Of a stretch of 64,000 nucleotides of DNA, positions 10,555-23,389 are shown in pieces. The stretch is from contig WHUZ01000102.1 in the NCBI GenBank assembly GCA_015179045.1, forward strand, positions 124,001 to 188,000, given 5' to 3'. The DNA is from Kalaharituber pfeilii (lineage: Eukaryota > Ascomycota > Pezizomycetes > Pezizales > Pezizaceae). The stretch's first letter is position 1. Each line of letters starts with the position of its first letter. A program made the position numbers and the translations under genes. The notes below the pieces were generated by a model that did no database searches, was not told the DNA's origin, and saw nothing but the letters and a program-made list of their open reading frames with translations.

Positions 10555-13500
10555 TGGGAAGCAGCGTGCTGTATATCATGTCTTTTTTCCTCTTGTGCTG
10601 ATGTTCAAACTGAGCATGCTGTGAATGGTTTCAGCTGCCGAAAATCCACTTATTGCCGCATTTTCGGATCGAGAAAATCCAACTTCAGTAAAAAAAAAAG
10701 CTGTGTATATTAGATTCGTCACAAATTAGCTGGACCATTGACTAATTCGGTGCGCCTTGTGCCGGGAGCATTCGTAATGAGCAGGCTGTTTATGGTTGGC
10801 GTTTTTCTGCATATTTGGAGATTTTATTTTATTTTTTTCCCTTTGGCTTTGGCTTGCGGTTGCTTTTACTTCTGGTGGGATTTGCTTATGAGACTAGGTT
10901 TTTTTGCTATAGCTATGCATTTTGTCACAAATAATTACACATTTGCATATGTACGGTTAGTGTATTTTATTTGTTAGGGACTGTAAAAGCGGAGTTTATG
11001 TTGTGCACATGTTAGTTGTTTTTTTGGAAGATCTATCTCGACTATTTGCTATGACATACCTAGTTGATATCGTTTTCATTTTTGTCACAAAATCAGGCCC
11101 CCTCCGGGCTGATTTCCCCGTCATGCTCCCCTTGGACATCATTCCTCGAAGTTACCCTCAATAGTGGTATTTGAAGTTGGCTTTAATGGTCCATTTTTCC
11201 ACTGATTCACAGTTTCCGCACGAATGAGATTGGGACCGTAGATAGCTCCTGAGTGGCTCTATATGTTCCAGCTGCTCTACACGTTGAGCTATCACTGTGG
11301 GGCAAAGCATTAGAGTCAATCTTGAATACTGTTATTAATAACCACTTGGGGATATTTAAAGTTGTCTTAAACAGTGATGACATTCAATGCCAATCTTCTA
11401 TTGACCTCACAGCTTCAGCACGAAATATATTTCAGAGTTAGCTCTATCGCCCTCTACTACAAACAACATTTCCAGCTGCCCTGGGGGTGTAGACAGATAT
11501 CAATATGGGGGGAAAAAGGGCATTAAGCCAATTCTGCATATCCCCTGCGGACCATAAAATTGATTTGCAAAAAGTATATATATTCCACGATCATTTTCTA
11601 TGGAATCCCAATGACAAAAGAAAAAAAATTCCGAAGCGAAGAAGGTATTAAATTTGATACATCATGTGATTGTGCTTGGCTCTTTTATGATACGGGCGCG
11701 AAAAAGAATCAACAAACAACAAATCAAGTAAAGTGGCAGCCAAGTTTTGCAGAGGTTAATAATGGAAATTTCTTGAGAAGGTTTATTTTCATTTTTTATT
11801 CTACATATAGAAGCGGGTAGGGCTGTTAGTAAGCTTATAGCCCGTGTGGCGTTGCCCCCCACTCGCCTCAGAATGAAGGAGTCCACCCAGACTAGGAAAG
11901 GGGGCAAAAATAAACAAGAAAATAAACAAGCATGTGAAAAAATGATATAAGAAGCTTACGTATGACGAAAAGCTTGATCTTGTGCCCTAGTTTACAAATA
12001 CTAACTGCCGAACTCAAGATCTTTCTCTCGTGCCGAGACTCTGTGGTCACGTGCAGAGACAGTCAATTAATAATTTACTCTGTCGTGTGAACAGTTGAAC
12101 GCTGGAGCTTTTTTGGAAGCTTTCCCGCCCCCAGACCGGACCCAGCCCCTCCAAAGTTTCGTGGCCACCACTGTCACCATCCCATTACAAATGAACGGCG
12201 GAGGATCGTCGGGGGAGTGGGGAGGGGGGAGCAATAAATTTTCATATCTACGTCCATCCAAATACAACCAAATAAAACGATCAAGTGGGAAAGAAAAAAA
12301 AAAGAAGTATGCAATACCAAAACGTGGTGCCTTTGACTTCTTGAGAAGAAAAAAAAAAAAATGAAAAAAAAAGCACGGGACACGACACTTTTTAGACGTA
12401 AGGAGGGTGAGGACGACTGAAGTGTGGCGTTACCCTCAATATCACAGCATTACCTATCATCAGCTGTCGATCAACATTTTCTCACACAACACCCCCACCG
12501 ACCCCCTCATGGATCGTCGGCATAGACACGGAAATGAGAAAAAAAAATTTTCTTTGGATTAAGCTTTATTAAGCTTCAAAGCATAACTTATATGGTGCGT
12601 ATGTGGCAACATGGGCTATCATGAATGTTCTTTTCTATTCTTTCGATTCCTTTAATACGTAATGGGAGCTTCCAATGTTAATATTTCTAAGCAATGCCCG
12701 CAAGAGAAATAAGGTTATCGGAAAATCGACATGCGTCACTGGAATAAGAAGTTCCACTACTCTTGATATCTTAACGTAGCATTTGATAGTGACAAATAGA
12801 TTCCATTGCCCCTTCTGAAATCCCGCCGAAGATCAGTTCCCCAAGCTGTGCCGAGACTACCCGAAGCCCTAATCTTCGCTTACAATTACCTTGCCAAGAA
12901 ATTGGTTCGAAATCAGCTCGGTATGGTTTTGTTTAAAGTTTAGCTTTGTAGATACCACGTGACATGAGCCTCACTACTGAAGCTTGTATCACGAGGAAAG
13001 TGAATATAGTAGGTGGCATTTTCGATCACTTCGTTCAGCCGCCATATATCCTTTGCTTCCAGGCTATTCTCCCGTTTGCCGCACGATTATGGACTACAAG
13101 AGGCACCGTCCTAGCGTTACTATAGCGAACATTCACAAAAAGTGGACATCACTCGGCAACACCAATGTACCGGGATTTGTAATGTCCTTTATCAGTCGGA
13201 AGATCACTTCCACCGTGACTGGGGTACTTTGATAAACGTTGTTTAGGGTTTCCTATTAGTTAGCCGTAGTCTCGTAACCAGACTAAGTTAGCCGGTCCGA
13301 GGATACCTATCAGTCAAGTTTCAAGTGAGTCTTATTCTGAGTAATCCTTACAGTTGTTTCTCTATCACACGGTCAGAGCTACCTACTGACTGGCTAAAGA
13401 TCTGAGAAGTGGCATGAAGCATCAAAGCGACTGTCAATGGCAGCTTCCTGATTGGTAAGTTCCCACTGGCATTAAATTTAGGTAGGGTTTTACCCGCACA

Positions 13501-16500
13501 TGGGCAACCTGGTGGCGTGCAGTAAGCCATGTTTACGACAGAGCTGATATGCATGCCAGTTGATCCTCAAAAGAGGCCTCTACACCGCAAATATTATTTG
13601 CGAGCAATCAAGGACAAAAGGAAAGTAAGATTACTACGCTCGTAGAGTGCAAGCATACTTAATCTTTCTCGAGACCCAACTGCCCTTGTCAATGGGTGCA
13701 TGGAAACGAACACGTTTCAGCTAACATGGCAGTCCTAAGTTATATGTTGCGAGTAGTCGACAGGGCTCGCCTCATGTAAGGGATGGCCACCTTTCATATG
13801 TGAGCAGATGTGTAGAGGTCGATCATGATAAGGATCAACCGTGGCAACGGACCCTAATCTTATGGTGGTGCCACAGCTCGGTCATATAACTTGTAACCGT
13901 AACTAACTAGTATATGATTAGAAGTTCGTTTCCGTAATTTGCAGAATGTAGAATTTCAGTGCATATATGTGCCACGTACTCAGATGCAGATGCAGTATAA
14001 CGTAGTCTGGTCTTTATTGAGACATCTAAAGATGTTTTCCAGCAATATTCTTAGATTTCTTGTCACAGTAGATCTTTGATTCCTTGAAATTCCGCTGCAG
14101 ATAACACTAGGTTGTCTCAATAGCTGGTTGGTGCTAGGGAGTTTTTACTTCACACCACCGATCCAGTGTCAGCAGTTGTTTAGTTGTGCGGCAAGTAGTC
14201 AACGAAGAACTACTGGTTATGAGCCCTTGTGATCCCAGCCCTTGCAAGCGCCATCAAGCCTTCTGGTTGAGTTACGAATCCGAAATATCAAAAATGAGTT
14301 AATAGTTGGCAAGATAGTAGGTAATACGTGTCCAATTCATGCAATGATATCGGTGAATCTCCAAGTCCGTCTCATGATCTTGTTTCGTCTGTAGGTTGCC
14401 GCTACGGTTTGTTGTGCAATTGCAAGTGTTGGTCATTTGGTAGATCGAGAGTACCATCTGGATCTGTTAGAATGTAAAAGCAGTAATGCTTACAACTCAG
14501 GCTTTTCTTGAATTCATCTCCATTGATGGAATCATGGCGTTGTATAATAGAGCTTTTGTATGTACGAACGTGCATCGTGCATGTACTCGATATGTAAGAG
14601 GAATGCGGGTTACCAGATGTTTGTGGGAGTTGAGGGCGAGCAACTAGGTTGCAGTCGATCCCAGAGTTTCTGGCAAGATGGCGAGTATTATGGGGTTTCT
14701 GAACGAACAACTCGCGTAATTAACCCACCATTATCTAGCGGTGAACAGAAAAAGAAAGGAAGGTCTGTACACGTGTGCGTGCATCTCACTGCAACCGGTG
14801 TCCATCTTTAGTTCGTGAATGCTTCTAATTCCTGCACTTGCAGGATACAAATGTCGCAGCCATGAGGATAGAAGTTGCTTATTAATGAAAGCTCAATTGC
14901 CATCGAAGGTGACAGTTCGCCAAGCGCCATCATTGGTATGTGACATTGTGGATTGAAATGAAGGATATCTGGGGGTAATGTGCTCGCCTGGTAGCCCTAA
15001 GTGGCAGGTAGCCTTGACGAGGCTACAGCTACCTGATCGAGTAACATGGAAAATTCGCCACATTAGGAAATTAACCTTGGTATCGAAGCCATTGTGGTCG
15101 ACCAAAATCCCGCGCACGAAGGGACGTATGGCGGGCCGACATTACTTGGCTTAGTGAGCAGGAAATGGCGAGAATCCCCAAGCAATGCAAGGGTGGCCCT
15201 CAATTGCAATGTACCGACTTCATGGCTGTATTGGTGCATTTTCGTGAGCGGGTGATCCGTGTTCCATCACTCCTATGAAATGATTTAGCGGATTGCTGAT
15301 GGCGGAATACCTATGGAGAGATTGAGTACCGTCTTTATTCTTGCAGTGTTTGCGTTTACCACAATTGACCCACTTGGGATGAACTTCAATTAACTCTGTC
15401 AGATATTCATCTACTCTTCAGACTGGATATCTAGAGCAAAAAAAGGATCCTGTGCGTTCTCACTATAACGGTATTCAAAGTCAGTTATCGCTCAATTGGG
15501 AAAATTAAAATCAACTAAAGGTGCTTGAACTCTAAAACTCCCGTGTTAGAATTGAGTCAATAATCCCGAAAAAGTGGGTATGAGAACAGCGATAAAGATG
15601 GATGGGCCAAACGTGTGAGGAACCAGAGGGTTGACTTCTGGACATGCCGCCGAAGATGTTCCAAAGTTGAAATTCTACACTTTAACGCGGTAATATCGCG
15701 TGATAAAAGCATTTGAAGTTGAGATTTCCTTTATAATTCGTTTGTGTGGAGGACCTTAAAAAAAATAATATCGCGTTAAAACGGCCGACAAAGGCAACCA
15801 GTCTGAATAACTTTATTAGGGTATTCTTCAGGTATTCGACTTACAAGACCTCCCGCAGAAGAACAAGATTCATGCTGCCGTGCTTTATTTACTTACTCTA
15901 CTAATAAATCTAATTATGTTTTCCCAAATGAAAAAAAAAGATGAGACTTATAAACAAACTTACAATGGGTTTTGCATGAGGCTTTGAGAGGCCGAGTTGG
16001 GAACACTCCGATTTAGATAGAATGTGTAAAAGAGCAGGAACTCACTGTGATCAGATTGTCTCTTTCCTATCCGAGGTCATGTTCATGCAACAACCTTTTT
16101 GCCTAATTCAATTGCTTCCTGCGCTCACTTTCAGTTACCCGAAGTAACCAAGCATGATGCAGTAGCAATTATTCGGCTTCCTCTATATATCGCTGATGAG
16201 ATCAAAAACTTTCGCGATATACCAAGTGCCTTTCGTCTGGTCCATGTCAATTAAATGTCCGGGGATGGAAAATATGGTAAATCTGTTAATCAGTATTCTA
16301 CTTGCAGATCAGTCTCCCACAATATCGAAGTCCTTTGCATACGGGGTTTTCTCCTTGCATGGTAACCAGTTTAGCAGCATACCGAGCCGAGCTTGCACGT
16401 TCTGCTGCATCCATTAGCATTTGGTACAAATTACAACCTCCACAATTTATTTGTGTGACATAAGAACATTCCCCTGGTGAGACAAGAACATGAGTTGATA

Positions 16501-16642
16501 CTATATACTTTCTATAGCTCCATTGGATCTGTTGAATAATTCGCAATTGAGGGACTTTGCCATTGTCGGAGTGACCAACGTCCTCTGATCCTGTGGGATA
16601 TCACTTCACTCTGCCCTGGACGAGAGAAGCTGAACCAAAATC
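10555..16642. other. Long gene-poor AT-rich intergenic region
   Basis: About 6 kb with only short ORFs lacking conserved motifs, A/T runs (for example 12296-12373) and no recognisable RNA gene. A palindromic aagctttattaagctt lies at 12562-12577. I saw no diagnostic transposon ends apart from a weak inverted repeat at 15681-15781. Confidence 0.5.
15681..15781. repeat. Possible tiny inverted-repeat element
   Basis: The segment begins with tttaacgcggtaatatcgcg and ends with aataatatcgcgttaaaacg, which are partly inverted copies of each other around the core taacgcgrtaatat. The roughly 100-bp body is AT-rich and codes for nothing. It could be a small MITE, but no clear target duplication is seen. 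Confidence 0.3.
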
Positions 16643-17107
16643 ATGGACTATTTTGTGATTCCTGAACACCGCTCTCAATGTCAGGAACAGAAATTAATTC
16701 AAGCCCTAAATTATAGTGCAAACCACATCGATTATCTCACTATCATGGTGCTGAGCATTCATCAGCCTGAATCAACTTTATGGGAGGCACTTCCGAATGA
16801 TAACGCATGGCTACGCCAATGTGTAGTAGTAGTCAACGACTGGGGGCGGGTAGAGGGCAGAGTAGAGGAACTAATTACCTCCAGCAAAGCACTAGGATTG
16901 GATGGTATGATACGTACATTAAATTTTGAACTTCTTGCTAAAAGCGGATTAGAGCCTCAAGCATCCCGGTATTTGGTTAGCGCCTGTGATGTGATGAAGG
17001 AGGCAGGGATAGCGTTTCCAGGGGTCAAGGCTAGGTTCGAAGGAAAGGCAAGGAATTGCAGGTTGTGGGGAAGCAACGGGCTGATGGAGGTCGTTAAGTG
17101 TGAGTAA
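16643..17107 (+). CDS. Hypothetical protein
   Basis: An ATG-started frame of 154 codons in an otherwise empty region, with a favourable start context (aaaatcATGg). The product is mixed alpha/beta in character, without signal peptide or TM segment, and I do not recognise it. Segments such as LIQALNYSANHIDYLTIMVL and EELITSSKALGLDGMIRTLN read like folded protein. The sequence gtgagt overlaps the stop, so a donor there could lead to further exons; I found none I could support. It may be a gene remnant. Confidence 0.35.
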   Translation: MDYFVIPEHRSQCQEQKLIQALNYSANHIDYLTIMVLSIHQPESTLWEALPNDNAWLRQCVVVVNDWGRVEGRVEELITSSKALGLDGMIRTLNFELLAKSGLEPQASRYLVSACDVMKEAGIAFPGVKARFEGKARNCRLWGSNGLMEVVKCE

Positions 17108-19101
17108 TTAAGCCAAGCTGCCGAATAATCCTACCCGCTCTCCCTCCTTCAGCTTTGCTCTGAATTCAGAATCATATCCGCATTGACCAAATAGCGCGAA
17201 ATATTTAGGCACCTATCGTCAATTGGAGCAGATTAGCATCTAGTAGAAACGGTGAGGACAGTGGCACTTGATGTCAGCCATATATTTTTCTCGGCACATG
17301 TCTGCATGTAAAGAGCCGGCTGAGGTCGACCAGTGCAATAAATTAATGATAAGCGACATGGTGTCGGGCAATTGACCGCGAGATGCTAGCCAGCACTTTT
17401 CCAGGTGAACGGTCCAATACGGATTGTGCTGGCCGTGTTGCGGTGATTGGCAATTAAAACCATATGTTTCAAGCGATCAATCATGTTGGCGCATGTAGAG
17501 TGCTCACGCGTCTCATAGTAAATGCTGTCATGTGACCTTCCGGAGAACCGTTCTGCTACCAGCACCAGCAGTCACATGGCGACACTTATAATGAGGCGCA
17601 AGAGTACTCCGCTATTTCCTTCTTTAGGAATTACAACAAAAAGGAATGTGAAACAGTGTATAGCCGTTCACTAAAATGAAAGCCTCATCACGGCCTTCTT
17701 TGTTTGCCCCACCTTCGAGCCCTGCAACTGCCGCTCGAAACTAGCATCAACTGTCAATGATTAATTAGCGATCCTTTGTTATTGGCTCATTCTTAATCTT
17801 TTCTTATTGTTCATTTGTTTTTCCCCACGTGGCTGCAGCCTGCAATGCATTTTTAGTACGTTAGCGCGCTCCACTCGATTGGGATGCAAGTAGAGTATCA
17901 TACCAGATTGCCAGTACTGAACATTTTCGCTCTTCGCCCCTTCCTCTTGTGAGTGCCTAGCAATGTTAGTACCGAAACTCCGACAGAACTGTCTATGCAG
18001 GGCCATTCGCAGACCATTGCATAATCTGGTGAGCAAAACCCCCGTCAGTAGCCCTGCCACGGTGAACAGCTGCAACTGGGGTTACGTGAAATTAAAAAAA
18101 TAACATAAAATAAAATAAAAACCGTCAGTAAAGGGGAAGCTTTGCGTAAGGCTGGTAATTCTATGTAGATGGAGGTAAGAGAGACACTTTCCTAGATGAA
18201 ATAGGGGATAGAAGAGGTCAGAATTCGGCTTAACCCGGAAAGTCCGACGGGATTCTTGCTCACCAGATTTTGTCGGTACTCTGAAAGACATGGCTCAAGC
18301 TATGCTGATCTCTGAAAATGGAGCTCGTGGAACGTTGTTCGCATCATGTACCTGGAAGTCTATTGCAATTTGCGAGGGAAAAACAAACGATAAAAGCTAT
18401 CTTCTCGAATCTCAGAAGCCAGTTGACGGTAGAAGAAACGTCTACGTGTATTTCTCGGTAGTAAGCTGAGGAAATGCCTGGTACCGCTAACGATAAGTAT
18501 GAAGTAGCGTTATCTTAAAGCAGGTTATTTTCTCAACAGTACATACCTGCAGAATGCGCGTATTGACCTGCATAAGAAAGCAGGCTGTCTGGTTCTCGGA
18601 AACGTCTGTCAATAGCTAAGATTAGGCCAACAGGATACCATAAGCTTATTATCTTTTACTTAGCACATCCCTAGTCGAACTGTGAGGGCTGGGAGGGCGG
18701 TAACTTTCTCACCCCAAAAGCTCTTTGTAACAACTCCAACTTCATTCCACCCCTCAAAGAATCGACATTCAGTGTAACAAATCTAACCCAATATGTCCGG
18801 TTGAGTGGGTCAGTAAAATGCATTCAAGTTGGGTAGCAAGATTCCATTATTCTCTGGATTATAGATCTCTGGTACAAAGTTTATTCGAAACGAAGTAGCA
18901 GACAAGCGAGGGACGGCAGCAAATTCAACGCAATCACCAGGCCCTAAAGCAGATGCCATTATAGTTCGAAATATATTGGAATATATATTGAATTGCGAGC
19001 TGCAGAAACATCGTGGTTTGCAGTGAACATAAACTTCCACATCAACATCTATAGTTGCGGCTCCCCTGCACGTGGCAAGTTAATTTGAATCCGCAGCAAC
19101 C
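17108..19101. other. Intergenic, nothing recognised
   Basis: AT-rich sequence with short shadow ORFs on both strands. It presumably contains the promoter of the membrane protein gene at 19102. No repeats or RNA genes were identified. Confidence 0.5.
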
Positions 19102-20143
19102 ATGGATCAATCTCCATGTACTGCCAACCTTACTGTTTCAAAATCAAATTCTTACTACCCAGATGCTTCCGGAGCCATATGGACAAACTGTTGCGAGTCG
19201 TCAGAAACAGGCGGTTCCCCAGATCCGTCGCAGTGCCGTCCAATTGAGACTTTTTTTGATGAATGCCCTGAAGGATATCATTCTTGCGCAGACTCCAGGT
19301 TCCATAGTGAGATGTGCTCCATCACATATTTTGACTCTCAAGATGGAAGCGGAATATTTGGTTATGGGTCACGGTCACGAACATTGCAACAAAAATGCTG
19401 TCCAAAGTAAGTTATTCTCTCGGTAAAAAAAAAGAAAGAAAAAAAAAAAAAAATAGTCCACTGTGTGCTAGCTTATATACTTTGCCAGTCAATATTCGTG
19501 TGGAGGAAGTTTTGACGCTCCATGTATCTTGATTGACCTTTCCGGATCTGCATTGAAGCCGCCAGCAGTTCTCACCAATCCGATGTATCTTGAGGAAATA
19601 GGTGTTTATCCCGGATGCGATGGAGGACAGATCAGTCCAACTGCAGTAGGCGCAATAGTAGCAATTGTTATAGTTGGATTTTGTGGTCTCGGAGGATTGT
19701 GCTTGTGGGGCGTGAGAAGACGTTTGTACCGCAATCCTATAGTAGCAACCGGGGGAAGAAAAGGCGTTAGCGGGTATATTGCACCGACAAAGGGGAAAGA
19801 TGTGGCAGATGAATCTGAGATTGGAACTATCAGCGCCAGGGACGGCAGTAGCATAAAGTCTCCCAAGCCAGCGCACGTTTCGAAAGTCAAAAGTGGTATC
19901 AGATGGGATGGTAGTCGATCGCAAGGTCAAGAGGTATATGAAATGGGCAGTGGCAGGGGCAAATCTAATTTATTCACACCACAGCGACGAAATGACGGAG
20001 ACTTCGACGCTGTTCACCTAGATTCCCAGCTCGCCGCCAGGGTTCTCGATTTCACGGGTATCACTGTTACCCGAGAAATTCAAGTGATTTGTGAGCATGA
20101 CAGTGCTCATGAGAGAGACAATATTAGTAAAGCGGGGAGATAG
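19102..20143 (+). CDS. Cys-rich single-pass membrane protein
   Basis: Two exons, 19102-19406 and 19489-20143, joined by an 82-bp intron with long A-runs; 319 aa. Residues 1-150 are rich in cysteine (about 12, including two CC pairs) and probably extracellular. One TM helix follows at about 152-177 (SPTAVGAIVAIVIVGFCGLG onward), then basic RRRLYRN and a 140-residue hydrophilic tail, giving an outside-to-inside layout. The splice joint yields CCPNQYSCGGSF, continuing the cysteine pattern. An in-frame stop lies 21 nt upstream of the ATG, so there is no signal peptide unless an upstream exon exists. The architecture resembles the many Mid2-like or sensor-like fungal surface proteins, but I cannot assign a family or ligand. 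Confidence 0.72.
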
Positions 20144-22360
20144 CTGTTCGATATCTTTGCAGTCTGCAGTGTCGGAGCAAAGGGTAGAATCTGGTGAACG
20201 AGCAATGCAGCAGAAGAAAGCAATGACACTAGGCATTCATTTGACAAGTCAGGGCCTCATGACTCTCAAAGCAATAGCCCAATCTTGAAGACGGTGCCCC
20301 GGAAAACAGTTCCATAGCCTCCTAATTGAGTTGAGAATTATTTTTTTCACTGTCCTTAGCTTTGGCCCAATTCATGTACATAAAAATTTTCCTTCTACAA
20401 TTATCTTCAATGTAGTTTGGGAGTGATATACCATGCCTTCAGTTCATGCCTTGTTCTTGTCACATTGCGTCAGCTACCGACTGGTATGCTTGCTGGCAAG
20501 GATCCGTCCATTTCCTTCACTTCTCTCGAGGAATATCAGAATGTGTAAGTGACGCAATACCCATTACCTCACTCAAGAGGTCCTCAAATTTCTGATTGTA
20601 TTACCCCTCACAGAGGCCGCCACTTCAAATTGTGAAGAACAGCCGGTTTGCGGCTGAAGTTTTAATTTCGATCAAGGGTTGGAACAATTCGCTGACAAAG
20701 CCTACGATTATTAAGCGACCGGTCGCCGGCCTCTTAGTACCTCTTCATGTGCTCTCTCATTCCCAGTGGTCTTCATGCCAAGCCCTCTAGCCATTGTCAA
20801 AGGCCAGGATACTGCAAACCTAAGTGACTAGAAGGTAGTTTTCGATATCGGCTAGAAGGTCTTCGCATGATCAGAATGACAAGCCTTTTGAGATCAGGTT
20901 TTGATACATGGCCCAATAGACTCATTGATTGCCAAAGTGGTTTTGGGATGTGCAGGTGTTCTCGTGCCCAATGTGCAGGCACCTGCGGCGATCCGCTCGC
21001 TGCTAGCAGCATAGCTAAGCAGCAAGTTAGAACTTTGAATCTGTCGATTACATCTTATATTTTCGACATCATTAGTGACACTACCATGGCTGCCGACGTG
21101 TAGGTGATCATTGAGAAGCTAGTTGGTATCATTGTCTCTGGGTTGCCGGGAACAAGAGCTTCTTGACTCCAGAGCTATCTTTGTGACATTTCCGTTACAG
21201 TGCCTGCGGCCAGGAAGTACGTCTTACATCCTCGTACTCCAGTACATTAGCCATACATTAGCATGCCCTAGTGTTAGAGTAATCATTTTTTGGTTATACG
21301 CAATTACATAAGTAGTAGGGGAGAACTAGAATGCTCATGATGCTGCCTTTTTCTTTGAGTCATGAGCTAGCCACTAGTCACGAGACTAGAATTGTCATCT
21401 TGATGGACTGCCAAGATACCAGAGCTGCACTCCAATAAACAAGTAATCAATACGTCGATCATTTTGTAGCCAAGTGAAGATCCGAGCCTCCCGAACCTTA
21501 CTCGGTATTTGGCCTGTGTTTCACATCAAGAGCTTTTGAAGTTTGGCGCGGATTAGCGGACCGAGCCGTTCGTTCAATTCACGTCCAAGAGACGTGCTTG
21601 TGATTTAGAACCTATGCTACTCGAGTAGGCTCGAAACCAAACCTCACAAAAGGTTGAAAGAGCAGCACACCTACCAGCCTGGGCTCTGCATTTCACAATG
21701 ATCGCGCGACGACCATGTGTGCAATCCGCCTCGAGCTGCCATTTGTAAGGTACCATGGTTCTGGCCGAAACTACTCGGCATATCGCCCGTATTGCTCTCC
21801 GATCCCGATTCTACCCTTTCAGGTCTCTGGTAGCTGCAATGCTTGTGATGGGGGGTGGGGGGTAGCCTGGGGAATCAAGGCTATGAAGCAATAGAACTTG
21901 TACTGTGACACCGGGCTTTGGATGGGGAGCGACGCATGTACTCGAGTAACGCATGCCACGCTTACGCCCGTGAAGCTGAAGCGTGCAGATAACCAGGCTG
22001 GAACCTGCAGTGCTCTCTCGCGGCACCCAGACCACCTTGCGCCCTCCTGGGGCACCACGCCCTACTGAGATTTAAGCTCCGCAGGCCCAGCCGGTACGGT
22101 ACTGCAGCGCAGCGCAGCACACAGTCGTCGGCATCATACTAGAGCGGGCGCTGGCCGCCCTCCACTGTGGCCGCTCCACACATCATACGTGGGCAGCCGG
22201 CAGCCATCGCTCACTCTTGGGAGGAGGACACCTCCAGCGGTCGCGCGCTACTGCGAAGCAAGCGGGAATCGCATGTTGCGTGCGCGCGTCGTCCCCGCGC
22301 ACGCCGAAGCCGATTGTGGCCATCGTCCCCGCTGTCCCACAAAGGTTCGCACAACCTCCT
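20144..22360. other. Intergenic, nothing recognised
   Basis: Mixed-composition sequence that becomes GC-rich after about 21.9 kb as it approaches the transcription factor's upstream region. ORFs here overlap on both strands and have no recognisable content. Confidence 0.45.
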
Positions 22361-22500
22361 CTGCTCCCTCCCCTCCTCTCCTCCACTCCCTTCCACTCCC
22401 CTCCCCTCCCCTCCCCTCCCCTCCCCTCCCCCCTCCCCCTCCACCCCCCCTCTGCCCCCTCTGCCCCCTCTGCCCCCTCTGCCCCCTCTGCCCCCCTCCC
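22361..22500. repeat. Polypyrimidine tract with pentamer and nonamer tandem repeats
   Basis: A long C/T-only strand built from ctccc/cctcc units followed by about five copies of a 9-bp tgccccctc unit. The strand asymmetry (all pyrimidine on plus) is extreme. It lies about 700-840 bp upstream of the transcription factor start, so it is probably in its promoter or long leader. Confidence 0.8.
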
Positions 22501-22706
22501 GTCCCCCACCGCCACGGCAGGCCGCCTTGCTGATCAGCCGATGTGACCTGGCAAGGGCGCAAGTCAACCGTTGCAACGGGCGGCATTGATTGCAATTGGG
22601 ACGCAGTCGTACCAAGGTGGCACAAAGCCGCTAGCTTCCTGCCCCAGCGCAGGCGCTAGCCTGGTTTGCAGGCACAGGGTCTTCGGGGCCCGGATGGAAC
22701 GAATAA

Positions 22707-22744
22707 TGGGGCGAATGGGACGAATGGGACGAATGGGACGAATT
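22707..22744. repeat. Tandem 9-bp repeat (gaatgggac)
   Basis: Four units of gaatgggac/gaatggggc in tandem, in the same GC-rich upstream block as the polypyrimidine tract. Further downstream (about 23024-23072) are A-rich runs, leaving about 130 bp to the transcription factor ATG. Confidence 0.75.
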
Positions 22745-23198
22745 GCGCTCTCCTCGACCGCATCAAGGCCGTCTGCTGGAGGTCACAGCATGCCGCGGCC
22801 GCCGCACGCTGCTTAGGCATAAAGACGCCGCGCCCCCTCCCACCCGCCCGCCCATTGTGTATATATGACGTCTTGCTAGTAGCGCTTTTCTCGGCCTCCA
22901 GACAGACCTACGCCGCTTGCCCCCTCCCCTCCCTCCCTCCTCCGCCCCCTCCCCACCACGCACGCGCAATCGCATCCTAGAGGCCGCCACTCTCCGTGAC
23001 CCCAGCAGGAGGGAGGAGAAAGAAAGAAAGAAAGGAAAAAAAAAAAAAAAAAAGAGGAAAAAAAAAAAAAATTCCCCTTTGCCGTTGGGTTGTGCCAACT
23101 CTGTCATCCCACATTGCAATCATAGTAACATTAATTGCGTTTCATGAGCTCAAATTCCGGTGCAGCGCAAATCTGTTCTCGGGTCCGACACTTTTTTC

Positions 23199-23350
23199 AT
23201 GTCGAATAATTCAATTCGCTCCTCCGATCAGGGTCAACCACACCAGCCGCAGACACAGCTATCACAGCAGCCACAGCATCACCAGCATCACCAGCAGCAG
23301 CAGCAGCAGCGTTCCCAGCAACAGCAAGCTCATCCGCACCAGCAGCATTC

Positions 23351-23389
<39 letters not shown>

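Noticed and set aside
11245..11290. tRNA-like A-box on the minus strand (atagctcaacgtgtagagc)
   Set aside because: The 5' half resembles a tRNA, but no T-arm/B-box or acceptor stem follows; at most a degenerate tRNA-derived fragment.
22167..22625. Several ORFs over 100 codons on both strands
   Set aside because: They are translations of the polypyrimidine tandem repeat and differ only by frame.
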